From a virus, in the IMG/VR virus record IMGVR_UViG_3300044858_004046, positions 1 to 24,671 of that record: a stretch of DNA of 24,671 nt; one strand, written 5' to 3'. The position numbers and the translations under genes were made by a program. A model generated the notes under the pieces. That model did not search any database. It was not told where the DNA came from and saw only the letters and a list, made by a program, of their open reading frames with translations. This document shows, piece after piece, positions 1 through 6,073 of the stretch (position 1 is its first letter; the number at the start of each line of letters is the position of its first letter).

Positions 1-1
1 C

Positions 2-121
2 TACAGGGCGCAGGCGCGGTGCTATCCGGATGACCGACGGGCTGTGTTCGCGCGGTTCATCGCCGAGCGCTATGGATTGCCCATCACCGCCGAGGCGGCG
101 GAAAAACTGTTGAGGGAGTGA
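2..121 (+). CDS. 3' end of a small phage protein gene (5' partial)
   Basis: An open frame enters from the left window edge and ends at a TGA at 119-121; only the last 39 residues are visible. They are basic and helical-looking, with no motif I can tie firmly to a family. The gene lies 2 bp before the holin ATG on the same strand, so it belongs to the tail/lysis end of the late operon. Small charged phage proteins of unknown function (of the DUF7696 kind) are one possibility, but the similarity is only an impression. The true start and length lie outside the window. Confidence 0.55.
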   Translation, partial: YRAQARCYPDDRRAVFARFIAERYGLPITAEAAEKLLRE

Positions 122-123
122 TC

Positions 124-321
124 ATGCAAGGTCGAGTCAGCGGATTCATCACTTATTCAGCATCCGGAGCGGCCATCCTAGGCGGCCTGACGCTCAATGA
201 CTGGGCTGCCGTCATCGGCAGCGTGGTCGCCATCGCCGCTTTCGCCCACAACGTCATGCACAAGCGGGAGCTGCGCAAGATCGCCCGGGCCAATTGCACG
301 TTGCCGATCGAGGAAGACTGA
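124..321 (+). CDS. Putative holin (HP1-type small membrane protein)
   Basis: A 65-residue protein with one clear hydrophobic segment (about residues 17-43, rich in Ala, Ile, Val and Gly) followed by a basic tail (HKRELRKIAR). It sits immediately upstream of an endolysin gene, where holins usually lie. The ATG at 124 is preferred over the GTG at 118 because GGGAG lies 5 bp upstream. Holins accumulate in the inner membrane and time lysis; with an SAR endolysin a small-hole (pin)holin would suffice. The layout (hydrophobic stretch ending in short charged residues) resembles HP1-family holins. The call rests on size, topology and position, not on a diagnostic motif. Confidence 0.65.
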   Translation: MQGRVSGFITYSASGAAILGGLTLNDWAAVIGSVVAIAAFAHNVMHKRELRKIARANCTLPIEED

Positions 322-323
322 CC

Positions 324-818
324 ATGTCAAAAATACGGATCGCCATTGCCGCCCTGTCGTTGTCCGCCGCCGGACTGGTCGGCATCGTGGCCCATGAGGA
401 CTACACCGCCCGCGCCGTCATCCCGGTGCCGGGCGACGTGCCGACCATCGGATTCGGCTCGACATCAGGCGTTCGGCTGGGCGACACGATCACGCCCCCG
501 GTGGCGCTGGCTCGCGCCATGGCGGATGTCACCAAATACGAGGGCGCGCTGCGCCAGTGCGTCACGGCGCCGCTGTACCAGCACGAGTACGACGCCTATT
601 TGAGCCTGGCGTACAACGTTGGGCCCGGTGCGTTCTGCCGGTCGACGCTGGTGCGCAAGCTCAATGGCCACGACTATCCGGGCGCCTGCCGAGAGATCCT
701 GCGCTGGACCTATTACCAGGGCCGAGACTGCAATCTGCCCGCCAATGCCCGCCTGTGCGGCGGCCTGGCCAAGCGCCGGCAGGGCGAGTACCGGCAATGC
801 CTCGGCGATCAGCTATGA
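324..818 (+). CDS. SAR-type endolysin, lysozyme family GH24
   Basis: A 164-residue lysozyme-like protein. After the N-terminal segment comes the GH24 active-site arrangement: Glu25 in AHEDY, Asp38 in GDVPTIGFGST, Thr47, and then the family signature LAYNVGPGAFCRST. The first about 22 residues form a weakly hydrophobic Ala/Gly/Ser-rich segment (IAIAALSLSAAGLVGIVA) directly before the catalytic Glu, as in signal-arrest-release endolysins of phage 21 type. The enzyme would therefore be exported by Sec, tethered inactive, and released when the membrane is depolarised. Several Cys residues could form regulatory disulfides. It hydrolyses peptidoglycan glycan strands. Its stop overlaps the next ATG (ATGA), so the lysis genes are translationally linked. 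Confidence 0.9.
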   Translation: MSKIRIAIAALSLSAAGLVGIVAHEDYTARAVIPVPGDVPTIGFGSTSGVRLGDTITPPVALARAMADVTKYEGALRQCVTAPLYQHEYDAYLSLAYNVGPGAFCRSTLVRKLNGHDYPGACREILRWTYYQGRDCNLPANARLCGGLAKRRQGEYRQCLGDQL

Positions 819-1411
819 GCAAGGGTCGGCCATGGATTGCATATACGATGATCGCCGCTGCCCTTGTCGCCTGCGTCGCGTATGCGGGCTGGTTGATCTG
901 GCGGCCGATGGAGGTGATGGAGCCGCCCACACCGGAGATGCGCCAGGCCGACGGCAGCCTGATGCTCGAGCGCCGACCAGACCCGACGGCACGGCCGCGG
1001 CAGCAGACCCCGCGCGGGACGACCGTAGAGCGGATCGCCCGAGTGACCGTCCAGCCTGATGCCGCCCCCGAGTCCGGGCCACCCTGCCCGCCGGTGACGG
1101 TGGACATGACCCTGATCCGCGATGCCGGCGGCGGCCGGCGCGTCCTGGCCAGCTCGCCCGATGGTCAGGTCGTGGGCGGCCTCGACGTCCCGGTCGAGCC
1201 GATGGTGATCCAGCCTACCCAGAAGCTATGGGCCTCCGGCGTATCCTGGGAGCCGATGCAGCAGACCTTGGGCATATGGGTGGAGCGAGACCTGCAAATG
1301 CCGCTTGTGGATATGGCGGCCAGGGTCGGCGTGGATATCAATCAGGTGCGCGTTGATACGTCTGCACGCCCAGAATTTGAGGCGCGGATTCGGGTGGGAT
1401 TAGCCTGGTAA
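815..1411 (+). CDS. Membrane-anchored lysis-operon protein of unknown function
   Basis: A 198-residue protein overlapping the endolysin stop by 4 bp. Residues about 9-28 form a single transmembrane segment ending in Trp-rich residues (GWLIWRP). A Pro-rich, charged linker follows (about 30-90), then a folded-looking C-terminal part with WVERDL and a final beta-strand-like GLAW end. The anchor plus periplasmic domain, placed after the endolysin, would suit a spanin-like or envelope role. However, I see neither a long coiled coil typical of Rz nor a lipobox. No strong ribosome site is visible, so coupling to the endolysin is likely. Function not recognised. Confidence 0.7.
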   Translation: MSKGRPWIAYTMIAAALVACVAYAGWLIWRPMEVMEPPTPEMRQADGSLMLERRPDPTARPRQQTPRGTTVERIARVTVQPDAAPESGPPCPPVTVDMTLIRDAGGGRRVLASSPDGQVVGGLDVPVEPMVIQPTQKLWASGVSWEPMQQTLGIWVERDLQMPLVDMAARVGVDINQVRVDTSARPEFEARIRVGLAW

Positions 1412-1622
1412 AAGCGTCTAATACTACGGTATCGATATAGGCGCGGAGCGGCTTTAATGGGTCTATTAAAACAGTTTTGTTTTAGACGTGTACAATTATT
1501 TTATTTATAATAAACAACGCGTTACGTTAGATAATATAAATATTGGGCCATTATATTATGTCCTTTTATAAACAATATGTTACAGGTGCATTTATAGATT
1601 TCAATTGGACAAACGCTAAAAC
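1412..1622. other. AT-rich gap between lysis genes and integrase: candidate attP and terminator
   Basis: About 210 bp, markedly more AT-rich than the flanks, between two converging gene sets. A small hairpin at 1461-1487 (outer GTCTA/TAGAC, inner AAAAC/GTTTT) is followed by T-rich sequence and may end the lysis transcript. AT-rich DNA beside int is where a phage attachment site is expected, but I cannot identify a core without the host junctions. Short open frames here are not convincing. Confidence 0.4.
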
Positions 1623-1883
1623 TCACGCCGTTCGTTGCTTGAATTCGCGCTTTATCCAGGCCTCGGATATGGTTTTCATAATGTCGTCGCCCCATTCGTT
1701 CATGGCAAAGTTGGCGGCCATGCAAACAACCCTTACGTTACCTTGAACATACCCTAGTGCGGGGATGATCCTGTCTATGCTCGGCCCATATGACGCCCTT
1801 CGATGCTGCTTGTCTTTTTCGGTATTGAGCTTAAGCCCAGTGACTGCACATCGCCATTTTGCTGCTTTCGCCATCTCGACCAC
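1623..1883 (-). CDS. HNH-like endonuclease fragment or small nuclease
   Basis: An 86-residue product with a pattern common in HNH-type homing or phage endonucleases: CAVTG, then PSIDRI, GYVQGNVRVVC, and a following Asn/Trp-containing helix (AANFAMNEWGDD). The segment reads as a near-complete zinc/HNH core, but it lacks the N-terminal DNA-binding part usual in longer relatives. The frame is closed by a stop 9 bp upstream of the GTG at 1883; an ATG at 1874 is an alternative start. It follows the integrase on the same strand, at the end of the leftward operon. It may be a degraded homing endonuclease or a short functional one. Confidence 0.5.
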   Translation of the reverse strand: MVEMAKAAKWRCAVTGLKLNTEKDKQHRRASYGPSIDRIIPALGYVQGNVRVVCMAANFAMNEWGDDIMKTISEAWIKREFKQRTA

Positions 1884-1907
1884 ATCGGTAAATCATGATT
1901 GTCTTTT

Positions 1908-2891
1908 CTAGGCCTTCCCATTTCCCACCTTCTTAAAACTATTGGCTGTCACGACCGGGATTTCCCGATCCCGCAGATAGCGCTTGGTCATCTTCGGATC
2001 GGCATGACCAAGGAGCGCGGTGGGGTCGATCCCTTGCCGTTTTGCCTCGGTGCCGGCCATCGCGCGCAGGTCACGAAGCTGCGCATTCTCCACGCCCGCC
2101 TTACTGCATGCCAAGTCCCACTGCTGCCGGATGGTGGTGATCTTCAAGGGCCGGCCGCCCCGCTGGCTGAATAGGGTGAGCGTGGCCACGCCGTGGCGTT
2201 CGGCGGCCTTGGTGCGCTCGACCACGGCGCGCAGATCGGGCGACCAGGCCACGATTAACCTGGCCCCGGTCTTCTGCTGAGTGAAGCTAATCCCTTCGTC
2301 GATCAGTTGAGATCGCTTGATCCCGATGACGTCCGACACCCGCTGTCCGGTCAGCCGGGCGAGGTCCATCACGCATTGCAGCCGGGGGCTGGCATGAGCA
2401 TAGATGGCATCGTATTCCGCGCCGCTGATGAGTCGATCACGCTTGCCGGACGGCAGCGGCTTGATCCCGATGCATGGGTTGAAGTCGATCAGCTCCTCCT
2501 CGAGTCCGTAGGCCATGATCTGGCGCAGCAGGGACAGCAGATGGTTACCGGTGGCCGGCCGGTCCAGATAGGCGCGCCGAAGCTGGGCGACGTGCTTCGG
2601 CATCACTTCATGCGGCGCGAACTCGGCGAAGATCGTCTCCAGGGTCTTGGCTGTTTCTCGGTAGGATTTCTTGGTGCCCTCGGCGACCCTCGTGGTGATG
2701 CTTGGCATGGCCTGCCGGATCATGGCGACCATACCGCCCGAGGGCGCGGAAACCAGGCGCGCGTATTCGGCCAGGGCCTCGCGTAGCTCTGGTCCTAGAT
2801 TGGTCCATTTCCCGTTTTTGACGTACCAGTAACTACCGTGTCGCTGGTAGACGCAGGCGGGGAGATGTCGGTCGGTTTTGCGGGGGCGCAT
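1908..2891 (-). CDS. int: Phage integrase (tyrosine recombinase)
   Basis: A 327-residue tyrosine recombinase that would integrate and excise the phage at att sites. It has an N-terminal arm-binding region, a SAM-like core-binding domain (about residues 55-135) and a catalytic domain. Visible catalytic motifs are Arg in TGQRVSDV, Lys in QQKTGARL, Arg in LRDLRAMAGT, His in LLGHADPKM and Tyr in KRYLRD. The usual His of the HxLR box is Arg here, a variant I believe occurs among phage integrases. The ATG at 2891 is chosen rather than the upstream extension because it gives the typical N-terminus and a modest overlap with the preceding DUF4224-type gene. It lies near the distal end of the leftward early operon. 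Confidence 0.93.
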   Translation of the reverse strand: MRPRKTDRHLPACVYQRHGSYWYVKNGKWTNLGPELREALAEYARLVSAPSGGMVAMIRQAMPSITTRVAEGTKKSYRETAKTLETIFAEFAPHEVMPKHVAQLRRAYLDRPATGNHLLSLLRQIMAYGLEEELIDFNPCIGIKPLPSGKRDRLISGAEYDAIYAHASPRLQCVMDLARLTGQRVSDVIGIKRSQLIDEGISFTQQKTGARLIVAWSPDLRAVVERTKAAERHGVATLTLFSQRGGRPLKITTIRQQWDLACSKAGVENAQLRDLRAMAGTEAKRQGIDPTALLGHADPKMTKRYLRDREIPVVTANSFKKVGNGKA

Positions 2892-3030
2892 GGATATCAG
2901 CCTCGAAGACGACAATGCTACCATCCGGCCGGCGCCGGTAGGGGATGCCCAGCGCGTCCAGGACCCTAGCCTGGGCCGGAGACTTTTGCTTTCCAGTCAG
3001 CTCGCGGAGGATGTCTGGCGAGAGGATCAC
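2833..3030 (-). CDS. DUF4224-type small protein overlapping int
   Basis: A 65-residue protein beginning LSPDILRELTGKQKSPAQAR and continuing with an LGIPYRRRPDGS stretch, the pattern of DUF4224 proteins found just upstream of phage integrases. The start is GTG at 3030: the frame is closed 12 bp upstream by the stop of the clamp-like gene, and GAGGTG lies 5 bp before the GTG. Its 3' part overlaps the first 59 bp of int in another frame. A role as an excisionase or integrase accessory factor has been suggested from such a position, but that is inference. The Pro/Arg-rich C-terminus lies in the overlap. Confidence 0.75.
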   Translation of the reverse strand: MILSPDILRELTGKQKSPAQARVLDALGIPYRRRPDGSIVVFEADIHAPPQNRPTSPRLRLPATR

Positions 3031-3039
3031 ATCATCACC

Positions 3040-3717
3040 TCAGGCCTCGTCGAGCTCGAACGCCCCCGGTGCCGGCAACCAGTTCGGCAACCACTCGGCG
3101 TCGCCGCGGGTCTTCATGATCCCGCCCAGTATCTCGATTTCGCCGATGCCGCCCAGCAGGAAGAGCAGCGGTGAATCGCTGTCTCGGGTGAAGAACCGGA
3201 TCGACGGCGCCTTTGAGCCGACTTTGATCTTGAGTGCGTCGGCAAGGAAGTTCGTGTTCACGGCGCCGGTGATGCCCTCGTGATAGCCGAGGGTGTCGAC
3301 TACCGTCTCGATGCGTGGAAAATTGCCATCGATGATCGAGTTTCCCGGCTGGATGAACAGAGGATTGGTAACAGCATCGTTCCACAGCACCTGGCCGTTG
3401 CTCATTACGTCGAAGGTGACCGTGCTGGCCGCGTGCTTGATGGCGTCCTTGACGACATGGACGACGACTTCCTTCTCGACGTAGCCTTCCTGGTCCCGGA
3501 TGACGATGAACCGGTGGCCATCTGTCGCGGCGATCATGACCGAGCCATCCTCCAGTGGGCGGATGTTGACGCCCATGAGGTAGTAGCGGACGTCGTCGGA
3601 GGCGAGGAAGGGAAATGCCGCCTTGATGGCAATGGAGCTCACTCTGGCGACCATATGCGGCGCGGCCGCTACGCCGCTTTCCTGGTCGAGTAGGTTTTGT
3701 TGTGGCATATCGTTCAT
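3040..3717 (-). CDS. Two-domain DNA sliding clamp homologue (DnaN-like)
   Basis: A 225-residue protein matching domains II and III of the bacterial beta clamp. Clear clamp motifs are DVRYYLMGV (42-50), AATDGHRF (63-70) and IIDGNFPRIETVV (128-140), each equivalent to the well-known E. coli positions. The remainder (about 150-205) fits domain III. Domain I is absent: the family is normally about 366 residues with three domains. It would act as a processivity ring for a polymerase or as a platform or decoy for host clamp-binding proteins. The N-terminal tail contains QQNLLDQ, loosely like a clamp-binding peptide. It lies directly downstream of ssb, with AGAGGA before the ATG. Confidence 0.8.
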   Translation of the reverse strand: MNDMPQQNLLDQESGVAAAPHMVARVSSIAIKAAFPFLASDDVRYYLMGVNIRPLEDGSVMIAATDGHRFIVIRDQEGYVEKEVVVHVVKDAIKHAASTVTFDVMSNGQVLWNDAVTNPLFIQPGNSIIDGNFPRIETVVDTLGYHEGITGAVNTNFLADALKIKVGSKAPSIRFFTRDSDSPLLFLLGGIGEIEILGGIMKTRGDAEWLPNWLPAPGAFELDEA

Positions 3718-3735
3718 GTCAACGGGGTCCTCTGG

Positions 3736-4194
3736 TCAGGAAATCAGTGCCATCACACCGCGCAGGCGGTCGAATGGAATGTCGTCATCGATGCCGGCTC
3801 CGGCTCCGGCTGCGGGCGGTGATTTGTCGCCCTGGTCCGCGTCTTCGGCCCGGCCGCCGGCCGGCTTTCCGCCCAGCATCTGCATCCGGTCGCCGCGCAC
3901 CTCGGTGGTGTAACGGTCGTTTCCGTCCTTGTCCTGCCACTTGCGGGTGCGCAGGCTGCCTTCGACATAGATCTGGCTGCCCTTCTTCAGGTACTGGCCG
4001 CACACCTCGGCGGTCTTGCCGAAGAAGGCAATGCTGTGCCACTCGGTCTGCTCCTGCTTGTCGCCGTTGCGGTCCTTGTAGACCTCGGCGGTGGCGACGC
4101 GCAGATTGGCTACCGCGTCGCCGGAGGGCAGGTAGCGCATGTCCGGGTCGCGGCCAAGGTGGCCGATGAGGATGACTTTATTGATTGATGCCAT
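3736..4194 (-). CDS. ssb: Single-stranded DNA-binding protein with extended C-terminus
   Basis: A 152-residue SSB. The OB fold occupies about residues 1-110, opening [20 protein letters not shown] with [13 protein letters not shown] and [11 protein letters not shown], all typical of bacterial SSB. A flexible Gly/Ala/Pro linker follows. The acidic interaction tip DDDIPF (136-141) is present but not terminal: 11 more residues ([11 protein letters not shown]) follow. In the family the free terminal Phe binds partner proteins. The ATG at 4194 is chosen because it gives the canonical N-terminus; longer frames upstream run into the neighbouring gene, which it overlaps by 17 bp. It would coat ssDNA during phage replication and recombination. 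Confidence 0.93.
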   Translation of the reverse strand: MASINKVILIGHLGRDPDMRYLPSGDAVANLRVATAEVYKDRNGDKQEQTEWHSIAFFGKTAEVCGQYLKKGSQIYVEGSLRTRKWQDKDGNDRYTTEVRGDRMQMLGGKPAGGRAEDADQGDKSPPAAGAGAGIDDDIPFDRLRGVMALIS

Positions 4195-4447
4195 TGGTTT
4201 TTCTCCCAAGTGTTTGGCGATGGGCGTACATGCTGGATACGATGCCGAACGGGCCGCCAGCCAGAAAGGCGGCGACCTCGCTCGGGCTTGCTCCGGGCAT
4301 GAGGCGATAGAGAGCCAGGTGGCCAGCGCCAATGGCGAAACTGGTCAGAAAGGCGGATTTGTAGTGGCCCTGGTTGACGTTCTGGCTTTGGAAGCCAAGG
4401 GCAAACACCGAGACGTAGACGCTGGCGAATAGGAGTAGCTCGGTCAT
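4178..4447 (-). CDS. Small phage membrane protein
   Basis: An 89-residue protein with two or three hydrophobic segments: residues 2-18 ([16 protein letters not shown]), about 31-50 ([19 protein letters not shown]) and about 58-74 ([16 protein letters not shown]). Between them is the polar SQNVNQGHY loop. The architecture recalls conserved small membrane proteins of Pseudomonas-type phages, but no function is known to me. Its ATG overlaps the stop of the integron integrase (ATGA), and no Shine-Dalgarno sequence is visible (TCTCCTC precedes the ATG). Its translation therefore now appears to depend on coupling to intI. Confidence 0.7.
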   Translation of the reverse strand: MTELLLFASVYVSVFALGFQSQNVNQGHYKSAFLTSFAIGAGHLALYRLMPGASPSEVAAFLAGGPFGIVSSMYAHRQTLGRKTNGINQ

Positions 4448-5460
4448 GAGGAGATCCGATCCAGCGGGCTCGCCACCCCACGCCCACCGCGATTAAGCAC
4501 GTGGGTATAGATCATCGTCGTCTTCACATCCGAGTGGCCAAGCAGCTCCTGCACCGTCCGGATGTCGTAATTCATTTCGAGTAGATGTGTGGCGAACGAG
4601 TGGCGCAAACAGTGCGGATGCACCGGCTTCGCAATGCCCGCCGCGAACGCCGCCGCCTTCACCGCCCGCTGAATATTCCGCTCGCCCCAATGATGCCGGC
4701 GAACCGCCCCGGAACGCGGATCGCGCGAGTAGGTCGGCGCGGCGAAAACATACTGCCACGCCCACTCCATCGGTGCCTTCGGATACTTCCGCCTCAACGC
4801 ATCCGGCAACTCCACATCCGCGTGCCCGGAAGCTAGGTCGACGTCATGCCAACGGCGCCGAGCGACCAGATGTTCCCGCAACGGCTGCACCAACTTCGAC
4901 GGCAACATCGTCACCCGATCCTTACCCCCTTTGCCGTCCCGGATCGTTACCGATAACGAAGCCAGATCCAGATCTTTCACCCGCAGCCGCAGGCACTCCA
5001 GCAGCCGCATCCCGGTCCCATACAGCAGCTGCACGATCAGCCCATTCGTATCCGGCTTCAAATGCCGGATAAGTGAAGCTGCCTCAGCCTGGGTTAACAC
5101 CGTCGGCAAATGCTTGCTCGGCTTCGCCCGGGTGATGTTGTCCAGCCAAGGCAAGTCCACGTCCAGGACGTCGCGGTACAAAAACAGCAAGGCCGCCAGC
5201 GCCTGATTCTGAGTGCTCGCCGCCACGGTTCTCTCTGTCGCCAAGTGAGACAAGAACGACTCGATCTCGGGCGCCCCCATATCCTTCGGATGGCGTTTCC
5301 CATGGAAGAAGATGAACCGCTTCACCCAGTGGATATAGGCCTGCTCGGTGCGTAAGGCGTAATGCTTGGTTCTGAGCAAGGCACGGATTTGCGCCAGCAA
5401 ACGCGGCGGTTGTTGAACGACAGGCGTTGCTGTCGTGTTGTGACTGTCAGTAACTAGCAT
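4444..5460 (-). CDS. intI: Integron integrase
   Basis: A full-length 338-residue tyrosine recombinase with every hallmark of integron integrases. The catalytic set is Arg152 (GTGMRLLE), Lys180 ([10 protein letters not shown]), His283 and Arg286 ([15 protein letters not shown]), His309 (ELLGHSD) and Tyr318 (MIYTHVL). The IntI-specific insert lies at about 217-262 ([28 protein letters not shown]). The C-terminus [12 protein letters not shown] is also IntI-like. Known members recombine folded single-stranded attC sites with double-stranded attI. AGGAGG precedes the ATG by about 8 bp. No LexA-box pattern is seen upstream. It is co-oriented with the phage early genes. It looks intact and functional; which IntI class it belongs to cannot be told here. 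Confidence 0.95.
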   Translation of the reverse strand: MLVTDSHNTTATPVVQQPPRLLAQIRALLRTKHYALRTEQAYIHWVKRFIFFHGKRHPKDMGAPEIESFLSHLATERTVAASTQNQALAALLFLYRDVLDVDLPWLDNITRAKPSKHLPTVLTQAEAASLIRHLKPDTNGLIVQLLYGTGMRLLECLRLRVKDLDLASLSVTIRDGKGGKDRVTMLPSKLVQPLREHLVARRRWHDVDLASGHADVELPDALRRKYPKAPMEWAWQYVFAAPTYSRDPRSGAVRRHHWGERNIQRAVKAAAFAAGIAKPVHPHCLRHSFATHLLEMNYDIRTVQELLGHSDVKTTMIYTHVLNRGGRGVASPLDRISS

Positions 5461-5527
5461 TGCCGTGCCTCCTGACGTTATTGAGGTGGTTTAGGCGACA
5501 TCAGGTGTCGTCGAATTTAAGTTAAGC
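5461..5527 (+). other. attI: Candidate attI site and intI upstream region
   Basis: The 60 bp upstream of intI end in GTTAAGC (5521-5527), a perfect GTTRRRY core in the position of an attI crossover point, oriented away from intI. A short inverted repeat lies just before it (GCGACA/TGTCGT around 5494-5510). The same stretch must contain the intI ribosome site (AGGAGG, reverse strand). I see no convincing promoter and no CTG-N10-CAG LexA box. Confidence 0.6.
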
Positions 5528-5894
5528 CAAGATAGCCGTGCGTAAATGGAATCACCCGAGTCTTGGAAAACCGGTAGCACATAAATCGAATAAGTGAATG
5601 GAACGAAAGGGTAATATTCGAGCGTTTAAAAACGTGATATAGAGCGAAACAAGTAAGCGGTGTCGCTTAATTGAAATCATTCAAGCGACACCGCTTACTT
5701 GTTTCGCGCAATAAACTGTTTTTGTTGCTGTTTTTTTGCGGAAATTAGCAAATTGGGAGTAATCGCAGAGTGAAAACAAAAGAACCAGCGGATCGCATGC
5801 ACGGCCATCTCAGCCTAACGCCTCGTTCGAGCGGACACGCGATTGGCGTTTTCACCCGCGCGAGCGTTTGCACGCGCGCCGCTCAACTCGAACG
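5522..5894 (+). mobile_element. Integron cassette without an obvious gene
   Basis: The 373-bp interval from the attI core to the G of the attC R' box has the size and boundaries of one integrated cassette. It is AT-richer than the flanks. No open frame longer than about 43 codons is seen on either strand. Its main content is a 25-bp perfect inverted repeat (5644-5707). It could be a gene-less cassette carrying an RNA, a promoter or a terminator, or a decayed one. Confidence 0.5.
5644..5707. repeat. Perfect 25-bp inverted repeat with 14-nt loop
   Basis: Arms at 5644-5668 and 5683-5707 are exactly complementary over 25 bp; the loop is 5669-5682. Each arm also holds a small palindrome (AAGCG-ACAC-CGCTT type), so a four-way cruciform is possible. 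No U-tract follows within 10 nt on either side, though T-runs occur at 5720-5738, so a simple intrinsic terminator is not certain. It has none of the R/L boxes of an attC site. Confidence 0.9.
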
Positions 5895-5898
5895 TTAG
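5770..5898 (+). CDS. Possible 42-residue ORF running through attC
   Basis: A GTG-started frame (MKTKEPADRMHGHLSLTPRS at the start) ends at the TAG inside the attC R' box. GGGAG lies 10 bp upstream of the GTG. More than half of it is encoded by attC itself, ending in AAQLER. Frames overlapping attC are common by chance in cassettes. This is the only rightward candidate gene in the cassette and may well not be real. Confidence 0.2.
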   Translation: MKTKEPADRMHGHLSLTPRSSGHAIGVFTRASVCTRAAQLER

Positions 5899-5900
5899 CA
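5813..5900 (+). other. attC: attC recombination site (59-base element)
   Basis: R'' box GCCTAAC (5813-5819, fits RYYYAAC) and R' box GTTAGCA (5894-5900; GTTRRRY except for the sixth base). Between them are the expected imperfect arms CGTTCGAGCGG (5823-5833) and CCGCTC-AA-CTCGAACG, with unpaired extra bases, and a variable central part. The whole closely follows the familiar aadA-type attC pattern. The polarity (R' at the right) places the cassette between it and intI. The non-consensus end of R' suggests that the bases after the crossover belong to phage DNA rather than to a following cassette. Confidence 0.8.
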
Positions 5901-6073
5901 GGCACACCATTCGGCTCTGCCTGCGCTTCCTTTTGCCCCAGCCACCCGAGGAATGCTGACTCGGTATGCGAGTCCTGGTAGTAACGGGGAGCACGCGTCA
6001 GTCGCTGAATCGGGAAGCAGCCAGCTTTCAGTGCCCATTCCTCAAATGCCTTCTGTTCTTCGTCGATGTTCAT
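5852..6073 (-). CDS. Small phage protein whose 3' end runs into the attC site
   Basis: A 73-residue frame starting at ATG 6073, which overlaps the previous stop (ATGA). The conserved-looking part is FEEWALKAGC near the start and TESAFLGWLGQKEA, a C-terminal pattern often seen in small phage proteins (tyrosine-rich stretch, then TE-A-GW). The last about 16 residues (from PANVRVERR on) are encoded by the attC site. The natural C-terminus was therefore probably replaced by the integron insertion. Function unknown; it is part of the leftward early operon. Confidence 0.6.
   Translation of the reverse strand: MNIDEEQKAFEEWALKAGCFPIQRLTRAPRYYQDSHTESAFLGWLGQKEAQAEPNGVPANVRVERRACKRSRG

Larger units (their letters stand above)
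4444..5900. mobile_element. Integron platform inserted in the phage early operon
   Basis: Intact intI, an adjacent candidate attI core (GTTAAGC at 5521), one cassette-sized segment and an attC site ending at 5900. Phage-type genes on the same strand continue on both sides. The left boundary lies at or just beyond the intI stop, and the right boundary at the attC R' box. I found no target-site duplication and no transposase, so the route of entry is unknown. Confidence 0.75.

Noticed and set aside
557-814. Upstream extension of the third lysis gene through the endolysin
   Set aside because: The extension is in the shadow of the endolysin; the ATG at 815 with ATGA overlap and a following transmembrane segment is the natural start.
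5461-5600. LexA box upstream of intI
   Set aside because: No CTG-N10-CAG pattern found by eye; only a short GCGACA/TGTCGT dyad, which does not fit.
5644-5707. The 25-bp inverted repeat as a second attC site
   Set aside because: No RYYYAAC/GTTRRRY boxes and none of the unpaired bases that give attC sites polarity; the arms are perfectly matched.
4440-5910. Target-site duplication or transposon ends around the integron
   Set aside because: Comparing the sequence around 4440-4450 with that around 5894-5910 shows no shared direct repeat, and no transposase gene is present.
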